Assembly: GCA_003173915.1 (NCBI GenBank)
Contig: PPGL01000003.1
Location: forward strand, 1 to 29,829
Length of the DNA: 29,829 nucleotides
Origin: Candidatus Levyibacteriota bacterium
Lineage (GTDB): Bacteria > Patescibacteria > Microgenomatia > Levybacterales > UBA12049
Reading direction: 5' to 3'
The position numbers were made by a program, and so were the translations under genes. Below, one piece after another: positions 22,578 to 29,829 of this stretch (the first letter of the stretch is position 1; each line of letters opens with the position of its first letter). The notes under the pieces are model-generated. The model was given only the letters and a program-made list of their open reading frames with translations, was not told the origin of the DNA and searched no databases.

Positions 22578-23503
22578 ATTTTTGTCTTTTTTTGCCATAA
22601 AATTGTTTGAGAAATACCTTCTATGAGTGTTGTTTTTGCTTTCCATCCCAAAAGTGCATGTGTTTTATGCATATCTGCTTTCCAAAAAAAAGTGTCCCAT
22701 GGTCTTCCTTCATAATAATTTTTTTTAATTTTTGATGATGAATTTGTTATTTTTTTTACAAGATTTGCTAACTGATAAATTGACGTTTGTTTGCCTGTAC
22801 CGATATTAAAAATTTCCCCTGATAATTTTGTCTTATTTTTTGCATATAAATAAGCATCTACAACATCATCAATGTAAATAAAATCACGAGCTTCTTTCCC
22901 TGTTGCCAACAATATAGGAGAATTAGTAAGAGCAGCTATAATTACATTTCTTACGAGTCTTCCTTTTTCCTCGTATGGACCATAAACATTAAGTAATCGA
23001 AAAATAATGAGTGGTTTTTTCGTTGATTTTGCAAACGACTGTGCAAGATGTGTTGCTGTCGCTTTTGTAACTGCATATAAATTATTTGGTTCCAAAAGGT
23101 CAGATTCTTTAAGAACCTTTTCTTTTTTCCCATATTCCGAGGAACTCCCGGTAATAATTAACTGTGAATATGGTATATCCTTTAAACTTTCTAAAAGATT
23201 GTATGTTCCACGAATATTTGTATCAACCATTTCATTAAAATCTTGTTGAATAGGATATGCTCCATATGTCGCCAAATGATATATAACAGATGGGGAAATT
23301 TTTTTTACTAGTTTTGATAACGACGATTTATTCTGCAAAGCATTTGGATGAAAAATAATTTTTTTTTTGATATCATTAAGGCGCCAAAGATTGCTCTGTT
23401 GTTTAACGAATGCATGAACGATGTATTGCTCGCCAATCAACTTTCTAACAAGATTCGCTCCAACAAATCCACCTGCACCAGTAACAAGAATTCTTTGTTT
23501 CAT
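22565..23503 (-). CDS. NAD-dependent epimerase/dehydratase (extended SDR)
   Basis: A 312-residue extended SDR acting on nucleotide sugars. The Rossmann loop is TGAGGFVGANL (8-18), the catalytic Ser lies in TGSSSEYG (118-125), with Tyr143 and Lys147 in LYAVTKA. FRLLNVYGPYE, EARDFIYIDDVVDAYL and FNIGTGKQTSI are usual in the substrate half. RPWDTFFWKADMHKTHALLGW resembles CDP- and GDP-sugar reductase/epimerase members of the family; exact activity is not predictable. It follows the previous SDR with no base between them, without an SD. Confidence 0.85.
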   Translation of the reverse strand: MKQRILVTGAGGFVGANLVRKLIGEQYIVHAFVKQQSNLWRLNDIKKKIIFHPNALQNKSSLSKLVKKISPSVIYHLATYGAYPIQQDFNEMVDTNIRGTYNLLESLKDIPYSQLIITGSSSEYGKKEKVLKESDLLEPNNLYAVTKATATHLAQSFAKSTKKPLIIFRLLNVYGPYEEKGRLVRNVIIAALTNSPILLATGKEARDFIYIDDVVDAYLYAKNKTKLSGEIFNIGTGKQTSIYQLANLVKKITNSSSKIKKNYYEGRPWDTFFWKADMHKTHALLGWKAKTTLIEGISQTILWQKKTKIWQV

Positions 23504-24487
23504 CTAAGTTGACTTTTTGAGTGTTTTCCACCATTTTTTATTTGTTTTATACCAAAAAACTGTCTTTTTTATTCCTTCTTCAATTGTGACTTCAGATTTC
23601 CATCCAAGTATTTTTTCTGCTTTTTTTGAAATTCCAATATTTCCATTTGTCCCGGGATCAGTTGAAGGAATTATCTTAACAAGAGACATATCTTTTTTTA
23701 ATTCTTTTACAATAAGCTCTGTAATTTTCGTAACAGAGACAGCTGTTCCTGTCCCAATGTTAAAAACCTGCCCAATAACAACAGATGTATCTGCTTTAAC
23801 TACTTTTTCAAGTGCTCGTGCATGATCTTCAACGTACACCCAATCTCTTGTCTGTTTACCTCCATGATTAACGGTAATAGGTTTATTTTCCAAAAGATTG
23901 GTAATAAATCTTGGAATTGCTTTTTCCGTGTGTTGTCGCGGTCCGTAAGCATTAAAGAAACGTAATATAACAACTGGCAACTTTTTTGTAAGGTAAAATG
24001 AGTATGTCAATCGATCTCCAGCAAGCTTCGATACTGCATATGGACTTACTGGAACAAGTGGATGATTCTCATCCATTTCTATTCCATTACCTTGATCTCC
24101 ATAGACTTCAGAACTTGATATGTATATAAATTTTTCTATTGGAAATTTACTCGCTACTTCTAAAACAACTGCTGTCCCTAAAACATTTGTGTGAAGAGAT
24201 TTAATCGGCTTGGCAATAGATCGACTAGTGTGAGTTTCGGCTGCCATGTGAATAACGATAGAAACATGTTTTAAGGCTTTTTTTACATCTATTTTTTTTG
24301 TAACATCTCCTTTTATTATTTTGATTCGCTTTTTAAATTTTTTTATGTCTGGAAGATTTTCGATTCTTCCTGCGTATGTTTGTTTGTCTAAAACAGTAAA
24401 TGAATAATCTGTAGTCTTAAGTAAGTGTCTAATGATGTTATTTCCTATAAACCCCAACCCTCCAGTAATAAGTATATTTTTCTTCAT
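23504..24487 (-). CDS. NDP-sugar 4,6-dehydratase/epimerase-like SDR (RmlB-like)
   Basis: A 327-residue extended SDR with RmlB-like features: TGGLGFIGNNIIRHLL (8-23), LDKQTYAGRIENL, HMAAETHTSRSI (80-91), TNVLGTAVVLEVA, VSPYAVSKLAGDRL with Tyr150 and Lys154, and RFFNAYGPRQHTEKAIPRFI. In dTDP-glucose 4,6-dehydratase the catalytic stretch is TDEVYG; here it is SSSEVYG (124-130), keeping Glu127 but with Ser for the Asp. That makes true RmlB activity doubtful and leaves 4-epimerase or UDP-glucuronate-type decarboxylase activity open. It is first in the operon SDR-SDR-transketolase, so it probably commits the nucleotide sugar. Confidence 0.85.
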   Translation of the reverse strand: MKKNILITGGLGFIGNNIIRHLLKTTDYSFTVLDKQTYAGRIENLPDIKKFKKRIKIIKGDVTKKIDVKKALKHVSIVIHMAAETHTSRSIAKPIKSLHTNVLGTAVVLEVASKFPIEKFIYISSSEVYGDQGNGIEMDENHPLVPVSPYAVSKLAGDRLTYSFYLTKKLPVVILRFFNAYGPRQHTEKAIPRFITNLLENKPITVNHGGKQTRDWVYVEDHARALEKVVKADTSVVIGQVFNIGTGTAVSVTKITELIVKELKKDMSLVKIIPSTDPGTNGNIGISKKAEKILGWKSEVTIEEGIKKTVFWYKTNKKWWKTLKKST

Positions 24488-24508
24488 AACTGCTAATTTG
24501 CTTATCAG

Positions 24509-24537
24509 ATTTTACTTTACCCTTTTGTAATTGTCTA
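24509..24537 (-). promoter_or_regulatory. Predicted SDR-transketolase operon promoter
   Basis: On the minus strand TAGACA (24532-24537), 17 bases, TAAAAT (24509-24514). The -10 ends 21 bases before the ATG, giving a leader of about 14 bases with no Shine-Dalgarno. This start departs from the leaderless pattern. Confidence 0.5.
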
Positions 24538-24540
24538 CAT

Positions 24541-25608
24541 TCAAATTTTCAAGGCATTCTCAAGTATTTCCAAACCTTTTCTTATTCTAAGCCCCACTGA
24601 CGGCAATGATTTTTCGTCTATAGAAATTTCGTGATATCTTGAAACTGCTTTAGCTAAAGAGATTCGAAGGAAATATGTCCAAAAAGCAATAGAAGAATTT
24701 GAGGGTATTTTTTTGATAGAAGAATATCCCCTTATAAAATTTTCAAACCAATCAGGATGATTTATTGCACCTGTAGCATAATATGCAATATCATAAAGCG
24801 GGTCACCAGAAAGTGCATCTTCCCAGTCAATGAGAGTAATTTTTCCCAAATGATAAATTGCATTATGGTTGGCAAGATCTCCATGAAGAAGTACAGGTTT
24901 TCTTATTTTAATGTTTGCAAATGCTTGTTGTAGTATTTTTTGAATTCTGTTTTTCTCTTTTTTTGTAATTATATTGTGTTGTAGACAAAATTCTGTATGT
25001 TTTTTAATATTTATAGATAAAAATTTATTCCAGCTTAGGTAAAGTCCTTTTAACTTTTTGTTTTTTATTGCCTCATTGACATCTAAAAGACCACATTCCT
25101 CTGTAGATATTTTATGAACTTTTGCAATTGTTTTTCCTAAAAGCCTACATTCTTTAGAAAGTAATTTTTGGGTTTCAAAAAGATCGAACAATGTCTTTCC
25201 CTCCACATAGCTATAAATACAATAATCAAAGGGAATAATTTTTTTCTTTGTATCAATAGCAAAGTATGTAGTACATGAGATATTTTTTCCACTAAGCTTT
25301 TCACCGATAACTTTACTAGTAAAAAATGAGAGATTTGGTTGGTTTTTTAAATTATTGGTAATACAAAGAATTTTTTTATCTTGAGAGATTATTTCTGCGA
25401 TTAAACTTTTATTTGAGTGCGAAAGAATTTTATATTTGGGATGACTATTTGCATAGTAAGCTTTTAAAATTTTCTTAAGTACTATTTTGGAGATTTTTGA
25501 TTTTGTATATAAATTTTGGTCTGCCTTAGAAAAAAAAGTTTTTTTTTGAATAGTATTATATTGGGAAATTTGTTGTGATGAGACACGTATCTCCTCAAAG
25601 CCTGTCAT
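24541..25608 (-). CDS. Aminoglycoside/choline-kinase-like phosphotransferase (APH family)
   Basis: A 355-residue protein with the small-molecule kinase fold. The catalytic loop LLHGDLANHNAIY has His242, Asp244 and Asn249, and the metal-binding Asp261 lies in LIDWEDALSGDPLYDIAYY, all as in APH and choline/ethanolamine kinases. The N-lobe is divergent and I see no clear ATP-anchoring Lys. In glycan loci such kinases can phosphorylate a sugar or a head group; drug resistance is unlikely here. Its ATG lies inside the sulfotransferase 3' end (14-base overlap), so the two are co-translated. The stop lies only 53 bases before the next operon's start, and no terminator is recognisable between them. 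Confidence 0.82.
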   Translation of the reverse strand: MTGFEEIRVSSQQISQYNTIQKKTFFSKADQNLYTKSKISKIVLKKILKAYYANSHPKYKILSHSNKSLIAEIISQDKKILCITNNLKNQPNLSFFTSKVIGEKLSGKNISCTTYFAIDTKKKIIPFDYCIYSYVEGKTLFDLFETQKLLSKECRLLGKTIAKVHKISTEECGLLDVNEAIKNKKLKGLYLSWNKFLSINIKKHTEFCLQHNIITKKEKNRIQKILQQAFANIKIRKPVLLHGDLANHNAIYHLGKITLIDWEDALSGDPLYDIAYYATGAINHPDWFENFIRGYSSIKKIPSNSSIAFWTYFLRISLAKAVSRYHEISIDEKSLPSVGLRIRKGLEILENALKI

Positions 25609-26518
25609 ACCCTAACAATTTATTTACGACAGATGTTCTTTCTTTAATCTGTTCATATTCTTTTTTGCTCAATTCTTGCATTGTATCTTTGTTTGCTTTG
25701 GGAGTTGCAAATTTAATTGTTCCCCATGGAACAAGATTTTCTACTTTTTGACCATTCCATGATCTGTAAAGTAACGTTTCTGAATACGAAATGCCAATCG
25801 ATTTTGTAAGAGCTGTGAAGAATTGTTTTGGACTGGCAACCATATCTTCAAATTTTACAAGATGAAAATTTTTGGGATACATATGTGAAAAATTCATTGC
25901 CATTAATTGAACTAGATTCCATGTGTCCATGTATCGTTTTATACTGTATGGAACTGGCCTCTTTTTCGTATCTGCATATGCTGAGTATGGATTTCTCACA
26001 ATATGAATAATATGAGCATTTGCAAAATCAGAGAAAATTTTTTCTGCATCAACTCCAATAATAGGACTATATCCTACGTATGCAACTTCTTTTCCAGATT
26101 TGTTGTAATCCTTCCATGCGTTAAATGTAGAAACAAAATATGCTTCTAAAATATTTGCTCGCGTTCGTGGTCGATTTTTTAAATAAGATAGAAAAGCCTT
26201 TTTTCTTTCATCATCGGTAACATTCATATGTGCATCTTTAAATTTACTCGCAAAAGGGGTTTTTACATGCCTTTTAAATTCCTCGTCAATAATTAATTCG
26301 TAATCTGTTAAAAAATCCCCAGTAAGGGAAAATTCTCCCCAGCGATATTTTTGTGGAAAAACAGATGTTAAGGAGTCTGAAACAAGAGAAGTACCTGGTT
26401 GTGATTCAAATGGGTATACAAATAACTGCGGATGACCATCAAGAAAACGATGTAGCGTATTCCCACCATTTTCGTACATGGCAGAAATCATAATTAATCT
26501 AAAATTATTTTTTTTCAT
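25595..26518 (-). CDS. Sulfotransferase family protein
   Basis: A P-loop sulfotransferase-fold protein of 307 residues. The region after strand 1, ENGGNTLHRFLDGHPQLFVYPFE (16-38), corresponds to the PAPS 5'-phosphosulfate loop; instead of the usual (K/R)SGTT it reads ENGGNT. The 3'-phosphate motif is well kept as IIHIVRNPYSAYAD (170-183) with Arg175 and Ser179, and KFEDMVASPKQFF (222-234) is typical. It may sulfate a surface glycan if the cell has PAPS, which no gene here makes. It is first of a two-gene operon with the kinase-like gene. The start is supported by a TATAAT ending 6 bases before the ATG. Confidence 0.78.
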   Translation of the reverse strand: MKKNNFRLIMISAMYENGGNTLHRFLDGHPQLFVYPFESQPGTSLVSDSLTSVFPQKYRWGEFSLTGDFLTDYELIIDEEFKRHVKTPFASKFKDAHMNVTDDERKKAFLSYLKNRPRTRANILEAYFVSTFNAWKDYNKSGKEVAYVGYSPIIGVDAEKIFSDFANAHIIHIVRNPYSAYADTKKRPVPYSIKRYMDTWNLVQLMAMNFSHMYPKNFHLVKFEDMVASPKQFFTALTKSIGISYSETLLYRSWNGQKVENLVPWGTIKFATPKANKDTMQELSKKEYEQIKERTSVVNKLLGYDRL

Positions 26519-26524
26519 TCTATA

Positions 26525-26530
26525 ATTATA
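26525..26530 (-). promoter_or_regulatory. Predicted sulfotransferase -10 element (leaderless)
   Basis: Perfect TATAAT on the minus strand, ending 6 bases before the ATG at 26518; no clear -35. It lies in the 41-base gap after the DPM-like gene, so the sulfotransferase-kinase pair has its own start. Confidence 0.5.
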
Positions 26531-26559
26531 CTGTAAGATAACACAACGAGGCAGTTATT

Positions 26560-27246
26560 TCAATGGTTTGTTTTCGAGACGTAAAAATTTTTTATATAAG
26601 AAAGCATTTCAAAAACAGACTTAATATTTGTAGTAGAAGTCCCTGTTTGTCTTTTTTTTGAATGTGCTGGTATTTCTTTCCAAGAAATTTTTTTCTTTTT
26701 TATATATAAAAATAATTCTAAATCAAATGCAATATTTTCTGAAACAAAATTTGCACCCTTTATATGAGACGCAAGCATTATTTTTGGGGTTGCATTAATA
26801 TCTTTACTATGAATACCAAAAAGAATGTTAGCAACCAAATTATAGAATTTAGATGTGATAAGGCGAGTATTATTCTCTCTATTTACTCTATAAACTTTTA
26901 CCATTCCAATAGTACTCTTTTGGATTATGTTATATAAATGAGGAATATATGATGGATCTATTTGTCCATCGGACACCATGTAGCAAATATACTTTCCTTT
27001 TGATTCTTTTATTCCTTTTTGTACTGCATTTCCCCATCCTTTTTGAGAAGTCAATATATAGAGATTATGATATCTTTTCCCTAGATTTTTTAGTACACTT
27101 AACGTGTTATCTGTAGAACCATTTTCAATACATAAAACCTCAAAGTTACCTGGTATTTTTTTAAGTTCTATATATAGCTTTTTAATTACATTTTCTATTT
27201 CTTTTTCTTCATTATGTACAGGCAGTATAATACTTAACAAAATCAT
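26560..27246 (-). CDS. DPM1/GtrB-like polyprenyl-phosphate glycosyltransferase (GT2)
   Basis: A compact 228-residue GT2 domain. LLSIILPVHNEEKEIENVI (3-21), the donor loop CIENGSTDNT (39-48; Glu replaces the usual first Asp), KGWGNAVQKGIKESKGKYI (69-87), the acidic motif VSDGQIDP (91-98) and KDINATPKIM are the polyprenyl-phosphate-sugar synthase pattern. No transmembrane helix follows, so it would be a peripheral cytoplasmic enzyme. Its start overlaps the upstream YfhO-like gene by 4 bases (ATGA). The obvious reading is that this enzyme makes the lipid-linked sugar that the YfhO-like protein consumes. Confidence 0.85.
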   Translation of the reverse strand: MILLSIILPVHNEEKEIENVIKKLYIELKKIPGNFEVLCIENGSTDNTLSVLKNLGKRYHNLYILTSQKGWGNAVQKGIKESKGKYICYMVSDGQIDPSYIPHLYNIIQKSTIGMVKVYRVNRENNTRLITSKFYNLVANILFGIHSKDINATPKIMLASHIKGANFVSENIAFDLELFLYIKKKKISWKEIPAHSKKRQTGTSTTNIKSVFEMLSYIKNFYVSKTNH

Positions 27247-29723
27247 ATATTTCTCTTTTTAGAATGTTTCACCTTAGATTTAGAAGCCATTCTCAAGTTA
27301 TAAAAATACCATAGTAAAACGATTATTGTAAAGAAAGTAACTGTTACCCCAATATAAAAGATTACTGGTTGAAATTTAAGCACAACGGTGTGAGTTCCGG
27401 ATGTGTTAATAAAAAAACCAGTTACCATTCCATCTGCCATATATAAAGGTACCTCATTTCCATCAATATATGCCCTCCATCCTGGATAATATGTTTGAGC
27501 AAGTTGAATAGGAATATGATGTCCTGTTGTATGTACAGTAAACTGTAAATATTCAGGAGTATTTTTTACAATAGTAATATCTGCATTTTTATTTGAATTC
27601 TCAGATTGTAACTTTTGTAAAAATAAAAGAAATTGTTTATGATCGGCTTCTCCTAATGATTTTGCAGGTTTTGTTGTCATAATCGAATCCGATCTTTCCA
27701 TGAGATCGTTATAATGATTGTCTATAAAATTCAATCCAATTATTTGTATCTGTTGTTTTTCTAATTGTTTAACAATCTGGTGAGTCTGTAAATCATTAGG
27801 AATACCTTCTGAAAAGATTATTGCGTCAAAATTACCAAGTTGTGAAAGCGGAATACGATGGATATCCTCCTGCGAAGAAGTAAATACAGTTGTGTTCTGC
27901 AGGTCAAATGCTTTATCAAGTACTAAAACCTTCGCTTCAAATGCATTAAAATCATTAAAGTTGTTTTTCCCAATTAATAATATGCTCTGCTGCTTTACTC
28001 CAATATACGGAAGATACGATCGTACCTCATAGATACTTCCATCTTCAGGAGAATTTTTTTTGTATACGAAAACCGGTTGTAAATATGAATTCGGATAATC
28101 ATCAAATGAAGATAGTGAAACTACATATTTTGCATTCATAAGTTGCATTAACTTATATTTTTTTCTTAAAAACTCGCTGTCTATATTTTTATCCCAATAA
28201 TTTAGGAAGTGTTGATAGGTAAGATCAAATAACTCATGAGGAGAATTTGTAAGATTAAAATTAAATACCAAAGCACTGTAATTAAAAACCGATTTAAAAT
28301 TAAGTCTATACGCCGAATAAATATGCACAGGGTATTTTTCTTTACTTACTAGTTGAGAAAGTTGGTAATTAAAAATATTATCCTTTTGATAGGAAAAAAC
28401 TTTATATTCGTGATTATCTCTAACTTGATATTTTAAATAATTTCTCACATATATTGCTGGAGGAAGTAAAATAAGAAAAAGTAGTACTACAGTAATTAAT
28501 TTATTGTTGAATTTTTTTTGTATATACGATAGGCCGAAACTTGCCAATATCGGTATTGTTAAATTAGTAATTATTTTAAATCTGTATGTATATGCTATCG
28601 TATTTAATCCTGGAATGATATGATAAAAAAGAGCATATATATCAATAGGTGCATTGTGTCCAAGCGTCGCCCATAAAGATATAGCGGTTACTACTGCAAG
28701 AAAAAATACTTCTTTTGACCTTTTACCAATTGCCAAAAAAATCAAAATCAAAAAAAATAAATCAGCTATCCATGCAACCCAGATTGAGTTACTATATTTG
28801 AAAGGAATTGTAGATATAGGGATCAAAAAATTTACAACATATTGGACAACCATTTGAGGAGTTAATAATTCCCATCTGCTATCCCCATACAAACTGTAAT
28901 AGCTTCGCACCGAGAGTTTACTATATTCCAACACCGGAAGGAGTTTGATGGCTGAAAAACCAAAAAAAGTAATACTCGCAAATATCACTAAGTATAAAAG
29001 TTCTTTTATTGTTGCGAATAAATTTTCCTTAGCAACTATCACCTTATACAAAACAGCAAACATTGCGAGGAAGAAAAGTAAAGCATAGGTAAAATAGAGA
29101 GAATACAAGCTCATAGAAATTACATGCATTGCTAAAGTAATTCCAGTAAATACAGCAAAAAAACGTTTTTTGGAGAAAATTGCCTGCCAAAAAAATGCAA
29201 GAGAAAGTGGCATCCAAACTAAATTGTATGTTTCTGATAAAAATCCTCTATACGCAACAAGTAATATATAATCATTTGTGAGATATGCAACAGAACCTAA
29301 AACAGAAGCCAATGTACTACACTTAAGGACTCTTAATAGATAAAAGCAGGCAAGTCCCGCCAAAAGAAAATGAAAAAAAACTTGTATTTTGAGAGAAACC
29401 AAAAAGTCAGGAATAAAAAACCCTAAAAATGTAAATGGGTAAAACTGCGAACTAAGATGTGCCATCAGCGGATACCCTAATCCACTGTAACTATCCCAAA
29501 GACCTAGTTGAAAAAAATGCAGAAAATCATACTTTACCGCCGCATTACCATTACTCCAATAATATAATTGCTCTGTAAAGCTAAAATTTCTTTCAACAGT
29601 TACCATTTGATAATAGGCAAGTGTTATGAAGAAAAGTACAAAAAGTATTGAGATAAGTAAAATTTTTTGGTTATTCAAATAGGTTATGAACTGATGTGCG
29701 TATAGAATTATCTTCTTTTTCAT
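27243..29723 (-). CDS. YfhO family polytopic membrane protein (GT-C-like)
   Basis: An 826-residue membrane protein with about a dozen helices. YfhO proteins are implicated in glycosylating lipoteichoic acid or other surface polymers, probably as GT-C transferases. The first external loop contains YYWSNGNAAVKYDFLHFFQLGLW and SGLGYPLMAHLSSQFYPF, the typical acidic and GYP region. The large C-terminal domain ends with the YfhO hallmark QTYYPGWRAYIDGNEVPLY, then GTHTVVLKFQPV and a final helix and basic tail. I chose the ATG at 29723 because it starts a basic-then-hydrophobic N terminus just downstream of a -10; a TTG at 29801 would run through the promoter. It is first in an operon with the DPM-like GT2. 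Confidence 0.83.
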   Translation of the reverse strand: MKKKIILYAHQFITYLNNQKILLISILFVLFFITLAYYQMVTVERNFSFTEQLYYWSNGNAAVKYDFLHFFQLGLWDSYSGLGYPLMAHLSSQFYPFTFLGFFIPDFLVSLKIQVFFHFLLAGLACFYLLRVLKCSTLASVLGSVAYLTNDYILLVAYRGFLSETYNLVWMPLSLAFFWQAIFSKKRFFAVFTGITLAMHVISMSLYSLYFTYALLFFLAMFAVLYKVIVAKENLFATIKELLYLVIFASITFFGFSAIKLLPVLEYSKLSVRSYYSLYGDSRWELLTPQMVVQYVVNFLIPISTIPFKYSNSIWVAWIADLFFLILIFLAIGKRSKEVFFLAVVTAISLWATLGHNAPIDIYALFYHIIPGLNTIAYTYRFKIITNLTIPILASFGLSYIQKKFNNKLITVVLLFLILLPPAIYVRNYLKYQVRDNHEYKVFSYQKDNIFNYQLSQLVSKEKYPVHIYSAYRLNFKSVFNYSALVFNFNLTNSPHELFDLTYQHFLNYWDKNIDSEFLRKKYKLMQLMNAKYVVSLSSFDDYPNSYLQPVFVYKKNSPEDGSIYEVRSYLPYIGVKQQSILLIGKNNFNDFNAFEAKVLVLDKAFDLQNTTVFTSSQEDIHRIPLSQLGNFDAIIFSEGIPNDLQTHQIVKQLEKQQIQIIGLNFIDNHYNDLMERSDSIMTTKPAKSLGEADHKQFLLFLQKLQSENSNKNADITIVKNTPEYLQFTVHTTGHHIPIQLAQTYYPGWRAYIDGNEVPLYMADGMVTGFFINTSGTHTVVLKFQPVIFYIGVTVTFFTIIVLLWYFYNLRMASKSKVKHSKKRNI

Positions 29724-29732
29724 CTTCAGAAA

Positions 29733-29738
29733 AGTATA
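29733..29738 (-). promoter_or_regulatory. Predicted YfhO operon -10 element
   Basis: TATACT on the minus strand preceded by TGT (extended -10), ending 9 bases before the ATG at 29723. The -35 is weak. The divergent promoter at 29770-29798 shares this gap. Confidence 0.45.
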
Positions 29739-29769
29739 ACATAAGAAGACGAGCAAATTAAAACAATTA

Positions 29770-29798
29770 TTGAACAATGCAGACTTGTATATTATACT
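29770..29798 (+). promoter_or_regulatory. Predicted promoter of the gene at the right edge
   Basis: TTGAAC (29770-29775), 17 bases, TATACT (29793-29798). The -10 ends 9 bases before an ATG at 29808. Confidence 0.5.
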
Positions 29799-29807
29799 CA
29801 ACCAAGC

Positions 29808-29829
29808 ATGAAAGTTAGCTATATTGTTA
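29808..29829 (+). CDS. Start of a further gene, possibly a GT2, cut by the window end
   Basis: Only seven codons are visible (MKVSYIV). They follow a good promoter and resemble the beginning of GT2 proteins, where a beta strand precedes P-x-Y/F-N. With so little sequence the assignment is tentative; it fits the glycan context and the divergent layout with the YfhO-like operon. Confidence 0.4.

Noticed and set aside
22578..22646. Longer transketolase N-subunit starting at 22646 or 22598
   Set aside because: The added residues are unconserved and lie within the upstream SDR coding region; the ATG at 22577 gives family-typical length.
29724..29801. 26-residue N-terminal extension of the YfhO-like protein from TTG 29801
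   Set aside because: It would cross the predicted promoter and precedes a normal Met-Lys-Lys-Lys membrane-protein start at 29723.
1..29829. UGA recoded as Gly (Absconditabacteria/Gracilibacteria code)
   Set aside because: Several genes end at TGA with ATGA couplings and no conserved protein continues through TGA.

Overview
The window looks like a chromosomal segment of a small-genome, AT-rich bacterium, most probably a Candidate Phyla Radiation (Patescibacteria) member, perhaps of the Microgenomates. This placement is an inference. It rests on compact or divergent housekeeping proteins (96-residue L19, divergent CTP synthase, RsmI without its usual C-terminal domain), a great many membrane glycosyltransferases, near-absent intergenic space and scarce Shine-Dalgarno sequences. 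TGA is used as a stop codon in several genes, so the Gly-recoding CPR lineages are excluded. No rRNA, tRNA, CRISPR array, transposase or integrase was seen.

Region 1 (1-7293) is housekeeping and DNA repair: the 3' end of an enolase-family gene lacking two catalytic residues, rsmI, a DedA membrane protein, lexA, uvrB, yraN, rplS and pyrG. Genes alternate strand and overlap tail to tail at three convergent junctions. The lexA-uvrB gap carries a perfect 18-bp palindrome inside the lexA promoter (a candidate LexA operator) and a composite palindromic repeat in the uvrB leader. A related repeat lies between yraN and rplS.

Region 2 (7294-29829) is a surface-glycan island, visibly richer in A/T runs. 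It holds a GT2 enzyme, a secreted C39-like cysteine peptidase with a Pro/Thr-rich linker and a TylF-like methyltransferase. A plus-strand operon (10902-15534) follows with a GT4 enzyme, two GT-C-type membrane proteins and a small membrane protein. Minus-strand operons follow: nucleotide-sugar dehydrogenase, SDR and a GT2/GT-C fusion (20323-15515); two SDRs and a two-subunit transketolase (24487-20830); sulfotransferase and APH-like kinase (26518-24541); YfhO-like protein and DPM-like GT2 (29723-26560). A Nudix hydrolase stands alone at 20398, and a further gene starts at 29808.

The island reads as a pathway from sugar precursors to decorated surface glycans. SDRs, the sugar dehydrogenase and possibly the transketolase make activated sugars; DPM-like GT2s would charge a polyprenyl-phosphate carrier; GT-C and YfhO-like proteins would transfer the sugars outside the membrane; methyl, sulfate and perhaps phosphate groups would decorate the product. 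No flippase, polymerase or oligosaccharyltransferase is recognisable here.

The most striking cross-cutting observation is regulatory. At eight transcription-unit starts a -10 hexamer ends 5-7 bases before the start codon, often with an extended TGn or a -35 at 16-18 bases. At three more it ends 9 bases before. This predicts widespread leaderless or near-leaderless mRNAs, while several operon-internal genes rely on ATGA overlaps or weak SD motifs.
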